64,000 bases of DNA, from NCBI RefSeq assembly GCF_013363755.1, contig NZ_CP054840.1:2101501-2165500 (forward strand). Direction: 5' to 3'. Position 1 is the stretch's first letter; each line of letters begins with the position of its first letter. The notes below the pieces were generated by a model. That model worked only from the letters and a program-made list of their open reading frames with translations. It had not been told where the DNA came from and made no database searches. Of this stretch, positions 17,840 to 25,688 are shown in pieces. Source of the DNA: Comamonas antarctica (GTDB lineage: Bacteria > Pseudomonadota > Gammaproteobacteria > Burkholderiales > Burkholderiaceae_C). Both the position numbers and the translations under genes were made by a program.

Positions 17840-18178
17840 ATGCATCTCCTGAGTTCCCTGCGCCATCCGCTGGCGCTGGTTTTCGCCATGCAGGGTGCGC
17901 CGGGCAACGGCGCGCCGCCCGCAGCGCCGCTGCCAGAGCCGTCGGCCGCGACGGTGGCCGTCATGGCCGCGGGCTGCTTCAGCTGCCATGGTCCCGACGG
18001 CCGCTCGACCACTGTGATTCCCAGCCTCGCGGGCCAGTCCGAACAGCGGCTGCTGCAGCGGCTGCAGGCCTTCAAGTCCGGCACCGCGCCCGATGCCACC
18101 ATCATGACGCGGCTAATCAAGGGCTATGACGAGGCGCAGATCCAGGCGCTGGCGCGCTGGTTTGCGCAGGTGAAATGA
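17840..18178 (+). CDS. Small monohaem cytochrome c (FccA/SoxE-like)
   Basis: A 112-residue class I cytochrome c. The haem site is CFSCH (Cys46, Cys49, His50), preceded by VAVMAAG as in c4/c5-like domains. PSLAGQSEQRLLQRLQAFKSG follows, and Met89 (ATIMTRL) is the probable distal ligand. The N-terminus (MHLLSSLRHPLALVFAMQGAPG) is a probable export signal. The stop overlaps the ATG of the next gene (ATGATGA), so both are made together. It is the likely electron acceptor for the flavoprotein encoded next. Confidence 0.85.
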   Translation: MHLLSSLRHPLALVFAMQGAPGNGAPPAAPLPEPSAATVAVMAAGCFSCHGPDGRSTTVIPSLAGQSEQRLLQRLQAFKSGTAPDATIMTRLIKGYDEAQIQALARWFAQVK

Positions 18179-19470
18179 TGCCGGCGCCGCTGCATTCCTC
18201 CTCGCGCCGCCGCGCGCTGGGCGCACTGGGCGCAGGTGCCGCGGCATGGTCGATGCCGGCGCTGTTGCATGCCCAGGCGGGCGCCGCGCAGATCGTGGTC
18301 GTGGGCGGCGGCTTTGGCGGCGCCACGGCGGCACGCTATCTGCGCAAGTGGCTGCGGGCCGCGCGCATCACGCTGGTGGAGCCCGCAGCGCGCTACTACA
18401 CCTGCGCGTTCTCGAACCTCTACCTCGCGGGATTGCGCGACTGGGAGACGCTGGGCCATGGGTACGACGCGCTGCGCACCCTGGGCATCGACGTGGTGCA
18501 GGCCAGTGCCGACGACATCGATCCCGTCGCGCGCACGGTGACGCTGTCCGGCGGCGAGCGGCTGCGATGGGACAAGCTGGTGCTGTCGCCGGGCATCGAC
18601 CTGCGCTGGGACGCCCTGCCCGGCTACGATGAGGCCGCCGCCGAATTCGCGCCGCATGCCTGGAAGGCGGGCGCGCAGACGCATCTGCTGCGCCAGCAAC
18701 TGCAAGCCATGCCCGATGGCGGCACCTTCATGATGGTGATTCCGGCCGGGCCCTACCGCTGCCCGCCCGGCCCGTACGAACGTGCGGCGCTGGTCGCGCA
18801 CTACCTCGCCAGGTGCAAGCCGCGCAGCAAGCTCGTGCTGCTGGACGCCAAGGACGAGTTCTCGAAAAAGCCGCTGTTCCTCGAAGGCTGGAAGCAGCGG
18901 TATGGGGACATGGTCGAGTGGCGGCCGCCGGCCGAAGGCGGCGCGGTGGTGCGTGTCGATGCACAGCGGCGCGAAGCCGAGGATGCGCATGGCGCGCGCC
19001 ACCGGGCCGAGGTGCTGAACGTGATTCCCGCGCAGAAAGCCGGCCTGATCGCCGTGCGCGCGGGCGTGGTCGATGCCAGTGGCTGGGCACCGGTGCATGC
19101 CGGAAACTTCGCCTCCACCTTGCAGCCCCATGTGCACGTGATTGGCGACGCGGCCAGTGCCGCACCCATGCCCAAGTCCGGCTCGAGCGCCAACTCGCAG
19201 GCCAAGCTGGTGGCAGCGGCCCTGCAGGCCGAACTGCTGGGCCGCGATGCGCCCGAGGCGCTCTACACGAACACCTGCTACAGCCTGATCGGTCCGAAGC
19301 ATGGCATCTCGGTGGCCGGGGTGTATCGCGCGCAATCCGGCACGCTGGTCGAGGTGCCGGGTTCGGGCGGCATCAGCCCGCTCGGTGCGGGCGCGGACTT
19401 TCGCAGCGCCGAGGCCAGGTACGCGCTCGCCTGGTATGAAAGCATCTGTGGCGACACCTGGGGCGTCTGA
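18175..19470 (+). CDS. Flavocytochrome c sulfide dehydrogenase-type flavoprotein (FccB/SoxF-like)
   Basis: A 431-residue periplasmic FAD protein that would oxidise sulfide, or a related reduced sulphur compound, and pass electrons to the cytochrome upstream. A twin-arginine signal (SSRRRALGALGAGAAAW) is followed by the FAD motif VVVGGGFGGATAA. Cys77 in YYTCAFSN is at the position of the covalent FAD link in FccB. Cys196 (GPYRCPPGPYERA) and Cys368 (YTNTCYSLIGP) correspond to the redox-active disulfide. GDAA closes the FAD site. With all three cysteines present, sulfide:cytochrome c reductase activity is plausible. SoxF-type helpers have the same architecture, and no other sox genes are visible. 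Confidence 0.88.
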   Translation: MMPAPLHSSSRRRALGALGAGAAAWSMPALLHAQAGAAQIVVVGGGFGGATAARYLRKWLRAARITLVEPAARYYTCAFSNLYLAGLRDWETLGHGYDALRTLGIDVVQASADDIDPVARTVTLSGGERLRWDKLVLSPGIDLRWDALPGYDEAAAEFAPHAWKAGAQTHLLRQQLQAMPDGGTFMMVIPAGPYRCPPGPYERAALVAHYLARCKPRSKLVLLDAKDEFSKKPLFLEGWKQRYGDMVEWRPPAEGGAVVRVDAQRREAEDAHGARHRAEVLNVIPAQKAGLIAVRAGVVDASGWAPVHAGNFASTLQPHVHVIGDAASAAPMPKSGSSANSQAKLVAAALQAELLGRDAPEALYTNTCYSLIGPKHGISVAGVYRAQSGTLVEVPGSGGISPLGAGADFRSAEARYALAWYESICGDTWGV

Positions 19471-19663
19471 GGCGCGAAATACGCGCCAATACCTGAGGAA
19501 AACTACAGTGTTTAGCGGTCTTTGAAAAAGCGCCCGAAAAGCAATTTCCCGAGCGCTGGCGCGCACTTGCGCGCAGGACCCGCGCGCTGCTGCGCGGGTG
19601 CGAGTGCAAACATCCGTGGGGTCGGGGCTGGCGCTTGCTTTGGCGGTTAACATCCGTCCAGAC

Positions 19664-20650
19664 ATGAAGAAGCGCGCCCGCAAACGCACCCGCAAGAGTG
19701 CCCTGCTATCCAAGATCAATGGCCTCCTGCGGATGCGCCGCTTCTGGTTCGGCTTGACCTCATCTGCGGCCGTCGGCCACCAGGTTTCGGGCTGCACGCT
19801 GGGCTCGGGCCTGTACGACACGGTGCTGGCCAAGTTCACGGGCTCGGTGGCTGCGCCGCTGCTGGCTTCGGCGCTGGCTTCGCTCACGCCGCTGGCCGAC
19901 GGGCTCACGCGCTACGTGCTGCACGACCTGCTGGGCCTGCCCGCCAGCGTTGCCGGCAGCGCCGCAGGTTCCGTGGCCGGCACGCCCAGCAGCACCGCCA
20001 CGCAGTTCTCGCAGTGCCGCCAGCATTTTCCCGCGGGCACGCCGCCCGTGGTGCCGGGCGCGGCCGACCTGCGCGAGCTGTGCTACAGCGGCTTTGCGGT
20101 GCTGCACAGCGGCAGCCACAAGGCGCCGGTGTTCGTCGCCGAGCGGCTGAACCGCAGCAGCGTGGTCCAGGCCAAGGGACTGCAGCGCACCGACAGGTTC
20201 TTCGCCGACGCGCGCCTGCCGCGCGCCGAGCGCGCCGAGCTGGCCGACTACCAGGGTTCAGGCTATTCGCGCGGCCATATGGCGCCCGCGGGCAACATGG
20301 CCAGCGCAGAGGCCATGGCGCAGAGCTTCAGCCTGGCCAACATGGTGCCGCAGAACCAGACCCACAACGCCGGGCCGTGGAGCCAGATCGAGCAGGACAC
20401 GCGCAGCTACGCGCAGCGCGCGCAAGGCGATGTCTATGTCTTCACCGGCCCGGTGTATTCGGGCCCGACGCGCACCATCGGCCCGGGCAAGGTGCAGGTG
20501 CCCAGCCATCTGTTCAAGCTGGTCTACGACGCGAGCACGGGCAAGAGCTGGGCGCACTGGCAGGCCAATGCGGCCAGCACGCGCATGAGTGCGCCGATCA
20601 GCTATGAGGAGCTGGTGCGGCGCAGCGGAATCCGGTTTCTGCCGGGGTGA
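19664..20650 (+). CDS. DNA/RNA non-specific endonuclease (NucA/EndA-like), basic N-terminus
   Basis: A 328-residue member of the beta-beta-alpha-metal nuclease family. The active site reads YSRGHMAPAGNM, a variant of the usual DRGH with Ser for Asp, with His as the general base. The metal-binding Asn lies in ANMVPQNQTHNAGPWSQIE. The N-terminus is strikingly basic (MKKRARKRTRKSALLSK), followed by hydrophobic segments and a long Gly/Ala/Ser-rich stretch (VAGSAAGSVAGTPSS) that may serve in export or anchoring. The ATG at 19664 is tentative because the ribosome site is weak; an upstream ATG at 19598 is the alternative. It is convergent with the secretion operon across a REP pair. Confidence 0.88.
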   Translation: MKKRARKRTRKSALLSKINGLLRMRRFWFGLTSSAAVGHQVSGCTLGSGLYDTVLAKFTGSVAAPLLASALASLTPLADGLTRYVLHDLLGLPASVAGSAAGSVAGTPSSTATQFSQCRQHFPAGTPPVVPGAADLRELCYSGFAVLHSGSHKAPVFVAERLNRSSVVQAKGLQRTDRFFADARLPRAERAELADYQGSGYSRGHMAPAGNMASAEAMAQSFSLANMVPQNQTHNAGPWSQIEQDTRSYAQRAQGDVYVFTGPVYSGPTRTIGPGKVQVPSHLFKLVYDASTGKSWAHWQANAASTRMSAPISYEELVRRSGIRFLPG

Positions 20651-20674
20651 GGTCGTCAGTCCCGTCTCGTTCTA

Positions 20675-20752
20675 CCGTTCGCCCTGAGCCTGTCGAAGGG
20701 TGCTGTTCCAGAGGGCAGGCCATTCATCCTTCGACAAGCTCAGGACGAACGG
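20675..20752. repeat. Inverted pair of REP-like elements between convergent genes
   Basis: The arms at 20675-20700 and 20728-20752 are reverse complements with two mismatches over 25 bp and can form a long hairpin. A third copy lies at 1048-1073. The site between the nuclease and the HlyD-like gene, both ending here, suits a bidirectional terminator or mRNA-stabilising REP structure. Confidence 0.8.
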
Positions 20753-20794
20753 AATCTTGACTGCTGCGATAAATCGAAGGATCTGAAACCTTTT

Positions 20795-21985
20795 TCAATT
20801 CAACCGCGCCTTGATCAGCGGCCGCATCAGGTAGTTCAGCACCGAGCGCTTGCCGCTGAGCACGTCCACTTCCGCCACCATGCCCGGCTTGATCGGCAGC
20901 TTTTCCTCGCCCTTTTGCAGGTGGCTGCTGTCGGTGCGCACCAGGATCTTGTAGAACGCTTCCTTGCCGCGCGGCGTGTCTTCCTGGATGGTGTCGGGGC
21001 TGATCTGTTCGAGCTTGCCGGACAGGTCGCCGAACACCGTGTAGTCATAGGCGGTGATCTTCACGCGCGCCGGCATGCCGGGCACGAGAAACGCGACGTC
21101 CTTGGGCTTGACCTTGGCTTCGACCAGCAGCTGCTCGTCGCTGGGAATCACCTCCATGATTGCCTCGCCGGGCTGGATCACGCCGCCGCGCGTGGTGATC
21201 AGGATGGCGTTGACGCTGCCCTTGACCGGCGAGATCAGGTCGGTGCGGCGCAGCTGGTCGGCTTTTTGCAGCGAGGTCTGCTGCAGCGCGCTGAGTTCGG
21301 CCTTCTTGGCCGAGAGCTCGCTGTAGGCCTGCTGGAAATACTCGTTGCCCAGCTCCAGCAGCCGGCCTTCGAGCGCCGCGGCTTCGCGCCGCAGCCGCAG
21401 CAGTTCCATCTCGCTGACCGAGCGCGTGGCCACCAGCGGCTCGATGACCGCCAGCTGCTGGCGCGCCAGGCGCAGCTCGTTTTGCAGCGAAGCCTGCGAG
21501 GCCTTGAACTTCTCGCGCTTGGCCTTGAACAGCGCCTGCTCCGAGGCCATGGCCAGGCTGCCCGTCGGCAGGTCCCGAGGCACGCTGATGCGGTCCTTGT
21601 TGAGCGTTTCCGCTTCGAGCCGCGCCACGGTCGCGCTCAATGCCTCGATGTGGCTCTGGCCTTCGAGATAGGCCGAGCGAAAGCGCGTGTTGTCGATCTC
21701 GGCCAGCATCTGCCCGGCCTCGACTTCCTGGCCTTCCTTGACATGCAACTGCTTGAGGATGCCGCCTTCGAGGCTCTGGATCTTCTGCACGCGGCTGAAG
21801 GGAATGACGCGGCCGTCGCCGCGCGTGACTTCGTCGAGCTCGGACAAGGCGGCCCAGGCCACGAAGGCGACGATGCACAGCACGCTGACCCAGAAAACGC
21901 CGCGCGCCCCGGGATGCTCCATGGACAGCGCGGGATCGCGCAGCGCGCGCAGCAGCGCGCCCTCTTCCTTCTTGCGCGCGCTCAT
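20795..21985 (-). CDS. Type I secretion membrane fusion protein (HlyD/LapC-like)
   Basis: The periplasmic adaptor linking the ABC exporter to the outer-membrane channel. It has 396 residues: a short cytoplasmic N-terminus, one membrane helix (GVFWVSVLCIVAFVAWAAL, about 29-47), then a lipoyl/barrel domain (VQKIQSLEGGILKQLHVKEGQ). A long coiled coil follows (about 120-270, FKAKREKFKASQASLQNELRLARQ...), and then the HlyD signature region LISPVKGSVNAILITTRGGVIQPGEAIMEVIP. The ATG overlaps the ABC gene stop (ATGA). It is the last gene of the adhesin secretion cluster and ends at the REP pair. Confidence 0.93.
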   Translation of the reverse strand: MSARKKEEGALLRALRDPALSMEHPGARGVFWVSVLCIVAFVAWAALSELDEVTRGDGRVIPFSRVQKIQSLEGGILKQLHVKEGQEVEAGQMLAEIDNTRFRSAYLEGQSHIEALSATVARLEAETLNKDRISVPRDLPTGSLAMASEQALFKAKREKFKASQASLQNELRLARQQLAVIEPLVATRSVSEMELLRLRREAAALEGRLLELGNEYFQQAYSELSAKKAELSALQQTSLQKADQLRRTDLISPVKGSVNAILITTRGGVIQPGEAIMEVIPSDEQLLVEAKVKPKDVAFLVPGMPARVKITAYDYTVFGDLSGKLEQISPDTIQEDTPRGKEAFYKILVRTDSSHLQKGEEKLPIKPGMVAEVDVLSGKRSVLNYLMRPLIKARLN

Positions 21986-24132
21986 GGCTGCCCCTCCTGC
22001 GCCTGTACCCGGTTGCCCTGCACCAGCTGGCTTTGGGCGCCATCCATGACCACGCGGCCCTGGCGCAGCACCACGGCGCGCTGGGTCAGGTCGAGCAGCT
22101 GGCGCTTGTGCGTCGACAGGATCAGCGTGCGGCCTTCGAGCCAGGTATGCAGGTAGCGGATCACGCGCAGCTCGCTTTCCTGGTCGAACGCGGCCGTCGG
22201 TTCGTCGAGCAGCACGATGCGCGGGTCGAGCAGCAGCAGCCGGGCCAGGCCGATGGCCTGGCGCTGGCCGCCCGAGACGCTGGTGCTGCCGTTGATCTGC
22301 ATGTCCATCCCCAGCGGGTGGGCGCGCACGAACTCGCCCAGGCCCACGCCCTCGAGCGCCGCCAGCATCTCGTCGTCGCCCAGGTTGCCGTTGAGCGGCG
22401 ACAGGTTGTCGCGCAGCGTGCCGAAGAACAGCGCCGTGTCCTGCGGCAGATAACCGATCGACTGGCGCAGTTCGGCCGGGTCGATCTGCGTGAGCGCCAG
22501 GTCGTCGAGCTTGACCTGGCCTTCGCCCGGCGCGGTGAGTCCGGACAACAGGCGCAGCAGCGTCGACTTGCCCGCGCCGTTGCCGCCCAGCAGCGCCACG
22601 CGCTCGCCCGGGCGGATCTCCAGCTGCGCGATATCGAGCGCCATCGGACCCTCGCTGGTGTAGCCCGCGCGCACGTTCTCCAGCCGGTAGTGGCCCAGCA
22701 GCACCGCGGGCCGCGCGAAGCGGCGTTCGGCCGGGCGTTCGATGGGCGACGCCATCAGGCTGTCGAGCCCTTCCATGGCGACTTTCACATGCTGCCAGCG
22801 CGACAGCATGCCCGCCACCAGCGACATCGGCGAGATCGCGCGCGAGGCCAGCATCGAGCAGGCCACCAGGGCACCGGTGGTCATATGGCCCTGGCTGATC
22901 TGGTAGACGCCCACCACCACCACGCCCACATAGCACAGCTGCTGCACCAGCCCGGCGCCGTAGTTGATCAGCGAAGTCAGGCTGCGCTGCTGCACCGTGG
23001 CGCTCGACATCTCGGCCGTGAGCCGCTCCCATTGCTGCAGCAGCCGGCCTTCGCCCTGCGTGGTCTTGACGGTTTCAAGATGCTCGATGGCCTCGAGCAG
23101 CACGCCGTTCTTGATCGCGCCCTCGCGCAGGTTCTGCCGCGACAGCCGCGCCAGCACCCCTTGCGTTGCCAGCCCCACGCCCAGGATCAGCAGCACCGCC
23201 ACCAGCGGCACCCAGGCCACGGGGCCGCCGATCACCCAGACGATGCCGATGAACAGCAGCACGAACGGCAGGTCGCTGATGGTCGCCGCCGTGGTCGAGG
23301 TGAAGAACTCGCGCACCGACTCGAACTCGCGCACCTGGTTGCTGAACGCGCCCATCGACGCCGGCTTGGACTGCAGGCGGATCTGCAGCACCTGGTTGAA
23401 CAGCAGCGAAGACAGGTGCAGGTCGAGCCGCTTGCCCACCACTTCGAGCATGTGCGCGCGCAGGCTGCGCAGCACGAACTCGAACACGATGGCCAGCACC
23501 GCGCCGCTGGCGAGCAGCCACAGCGTCTCGAACGCGCTGTTGGGCACCACGCGGTCGTAGACCTGCAGCGCGAACAGCGACGAGGCAATGGCCAGCAGGT
23601 TGGCCATCAGCGCCGCGAGCGCCACGCGCGCGTAGTCGCGCCAGCAGGCGCGCAGCGGCCCCTTGAGCCAGTGCGTGGGCACGTCCTTGGCAAACGCCTG
23701 GGCGCGTCCGTCCGGGCGGTAGCGCGGCCGCGCGAACAGTGCCTGGCCCGCGTACAGCGGCTGCAGGTCGGCCAGCGCCATGCGCTGCTGGCCGCCGCCG
23801 CTTTCGGGGTCGAGCAGCACCACCGCGCCATCGATGGTTTCAACCCACAGCAGCAGCCCGCCGCCCTTGAGCTGCAGCAGCGCCGGCAGCAGCGGCGGCG
23901 TGATGTCGCCCAGCGCGATGCCCTGCACGCGCGCGTGCAGCCCGGCGCGGCGCAGCGCGCGCGGCGCCAGCGCCAGCGGCAGCCGGCCGCGTTCGAGCGC
24001 AAAGCCCTGGCCCAGCTCGGCCACGCTCACGCCATGGCCGAAATGCGCGCACAGCAGCACCAGCGCCTCGCGCACCGGGTCGCGCGAGGCCGCGCTCGCG
24101 GGCCGGTCGGTAACGAATGGAATGGCGCTCAT
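21982..24132 (-). CDS. Type I secretion ABC exporter (LapB-like)
   Basis: The inner-membrane ATPase/permease for adhesin export, 716 residues. The N-terminal ~130 residues resemble a C39 peptidase-like domain but no catalytic Cys-His pair is seen, as in exporters of large RTX adhesins, where the domain only docks substrate. Membrane spans cover about 165-420. The ATPase domain has Walker A GGNGAGKST, signature VSGGQRQ and Walker B RIVLLDEPTAAFD. The start overlaps the TolC-like gene by four bases and the stop overlaps the HlyD-like gene, indicating coupled translation. Confidence 0.94.
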   Translation of the reverse strand: MSAIPFVTDRPASAASRDPVREALVLLCAHFGHGVSVAELGQGFALERGRLPLALAPRALRRAGLHARVQGIALGDITPPLLPALLQLKGGGLLLWVETIDGAVVLLDPESGGGQQRMALADLQPLYAGQALFARPRYRPDGRAQAFAKDVPTHWLKGPLRACWRDYARVALAALMANLLAIASSLFALQVYDRVVPNSAFETLWLLASGAVLAIVFEFVLRSLRAHMLEVVGKRLDLHLSSLLFNQVLQIRLQSKPASMGAFSNQVREFESVREFFTSTTAATISDLPFVLLFIGIVWVIGGPVAWVPLVAVLLILGVGLATQGVLARLSRQNLREGAIKNGVLLEAIEHLETVKTTQGEGRLLQQWERLTAEMSSATVQQRSLTSLINYGAGLVQQLCYVGVVVVGVYQISQGHMTTGALVACSMLASRAISPMSLVAGMLSRWQHVKVAMEGLDSLMASPIERPAERRFARPAVLLGHYRLENVRAGYTSEGPMALDIAQLEIRPGERVALLGGNGAGKSTLLRLLSGLTAPGEGQVKLDDLALTQIDPAELRQSIGYLPQDTALFFGTLRDNLSPLNGNLGDDEMLAALEGVGLGEFVRAHPLGMDMQINGSTSVSGGQRQAIGLARLLLLDPRIVLLDEPTAAFDQESELRVIRYLHTWLEGRTLILSTHKRQLLDLTQRAVVLRQGRVVMDGAQSQLVQGNRVQAQEGQP

Positions 24133-25523
24133 GGAAGAATCTTCTCCGCAATGCGGTCTTCAAGCAAAGGCACGAGCAGCCCGAGCTGGGCCATGGCGCG
24201 CAGCGGCAGGCGCTGGCGCTCGCCTTGCAGCTGCAGCAGCTGGCGCTCGGCCTCGAAACGGTCGGCCTCGACGGACAGCAGATCGATCATGCTGCGCATG
24301 CCGACAAAGAACTGCTCGCGGTAGATGGCGCCGATCTCGCCCGCGCCGCCGATCTGCTCGCGCAGCGCGGCCTCGCGCGCGGCCAGCGGCGCCTCGCCCT
24401 CCATCAGCACCTGCACCTTGCGGCGGATGTCGCGTTCGATCTGCTCCTTGTCCCATTGCGCGGCTTCGAGCGCCTGGCGCGCGGCGTCGACGCGCTTGAA
24501 GTTGGACAGGCCCTGGAACGCCGCCATGCGCAGGCGCAGCATGATGGTGGTGTCGCGCGTGAGCTGCCCGCCGATCTCGCGGCGCTGCGCCGTGCCTTCG
24601 AGGTTGAGTTGCGGCTTGAGCGCGGCATCGGCGGCCTTGATGTTGGCCTCCTCGACCCGGCTTTTCTCCACCGCCTGCAGATACAGCGGCGACACCAGGA
24701 TCAGTGGCCCAAGACGGCGGCCGCGCTCGAGCAGCGCATCGAGCGGCACCAGCGCCGGCGCCTCGAGCGCTCCGGCAGGCATGCCCACCAGCACCGCGAA
24801 CTGCTGCGCGGCCTCCTGCAGCCGGCCCTGCTCGAGCAGCAGTTGCTCCTGCGCCCGCGCCAGCGCCAGCGTCACGCGGCCCGATTCGCTGCGGTCCACG
24901 TAACCGGTGGCGACGCGGCGCTGGCTCAGGGCCAGCAGTTCATCGAGGCGCTCGATATAGGCCTCGGCCACCGCCACGCGCTGGCGCGCGAACAGTACGT
25001 CGAGATAGGCTTCGCTGATCTCCAGCGCCTTGTCCTCGCGCGCCACGAGCAGTTCCTGCACGGCATGGCGCTGCGTGGCCTGGGCGCTGTCGACGCGGCT
25101 TTCCACCGCGCCCCAGTCGTAGAGCATCTGCGTCACGAGCACGTCGTAGCCGAGCTGGAAACTGCCCGAGCCCGCGGTGCCGACGCCGGCTTGCACGTTC
25201 GGGTGATAGCCCGCGCGCGCGATGTCGATCTCGGTGTCGTAGCGGTTCACGCGCGCCATCGCGGCGCGCACGCCGGGGTTGATGCCCAGCCCCTGCTGCA
25301 CCGCATCGCGCAGTCCCATGGCGGCTGGCCGCGGCACGGCTATGCGCTGCGTGGCAGCAGCCGGGACGGCGCCAGCCGACGCCGCAGGCCCGCCGCCAGG
25401 GACGGCCGCCAGCCGCCGCGTCAGGTGCAGCATCTCCGCGGACCACGCGGCTTCGCTGGTCCACAGGCATCCCAGCAGCAGGCACAGACCCAGCCGCTGG
25501 CCCGAGGGCGCGCGGGCCCTCAT
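24129..25523 (-). CDS. TolC-family outer membrane channel for type I secretion (LapE-like)
   Basis: An outer-membrane efflux protein of 464 residues from ATG 25523. It has a signal peptide (RLGLCLLLGCLWTSEAAWSAE). The first TolC repeat starts at GLRDAVQQGLGINPGVRAAMARV and the second near PLYLQAVEKSRVEEANIKAADAALKPQLNL. Long alternating helices lie between. A longer frame from 25583 is rejected because it would move the signal peptide inwards. The gene follows the adhesin by 165 bp, with a hairpin between, and overlaps the ABC gene. It forms the exit duct and probably the anchor for the adhesin. Confidence 0.92.
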   Translation of the reverse strand: MRARAPSGQRLGLCLLLGCLWTSEAAWSAEMLHLTRRLAAVPGGGPAASAGAVPAAATQRIAVPRPAAMGLRDAVQQGLGINPGVRAAMARVNRYDTEIDIARAGYHPNVQAGVGTAGSGSFQLGYDVLVTQMLYDWGAVESRVDSAQATQRHAVQELLVAREDKALEISEAYLDVLFARQRVAVAEAYIERLDELLALSQRRVATGYVDRSESGRVTLALARAQEQLLLEQGRLQEAAQQFAVLVGMPAGALEAPALVPLDALLERGRRLGPLILVSPLYLQAVEKSRVEEANIKAADAALKPQLNLEGTAQRREIGGQLTRDTTIMLRLRMAAFQGLSNFKRVDAARQALEAAQWDKEQIERDIRRKVQVLMEGEAPLAAREAALREQIGGAGEIGAIYREQFFVGMRSMIDLLSVEADRFEAERQLLQLQGERQRLPLRAMAQLGLLVPLLEDRIAEKILP

Positions 25524-25595
25524 TGCAAGGCTTTCGGCGCGCTGCGGCTGCACCCTCCTGCAAACGCAGCCGGCGCTGCGCACGGGTTGAAAACG

Positions 25596-25621
25596 CTGGC
25601 GGCGGCCTGCGCCGCTGCCAG
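25596..25621. terminator. Hairpin between adhesin and secretion genes
   Basis: CTGGCGGCGGC and GCCGCTGCCAG pair over 10 of 11 bases around a CTGC loop. No T-run follows on the minus strand, so it is more likely an attenuating or mRNA-processing hairpin than a full terminator. Confidence 0.4.
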
Positions 25622-25688
25622 GCTGGCAGTCGAATCAATGAACAAACCCATGCAAATGACTTTCTATGGACTGCCTTGAATACCTCAA

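Noticed and set aside
19578..19599. Hairpin ACCCGCGC/GCGCGGGT after the flavoprotein gene as a terminator
   Set aside because: No T-run follows and such stems arise easily in this GC-rich DNA; too weak to call.
22033..24324. Long plus-strand frame opposite the ABC exporter
   Set aside because: Antisense shadow with His/Gln/Arg-biased composition; the exporter frame is unambiguous.
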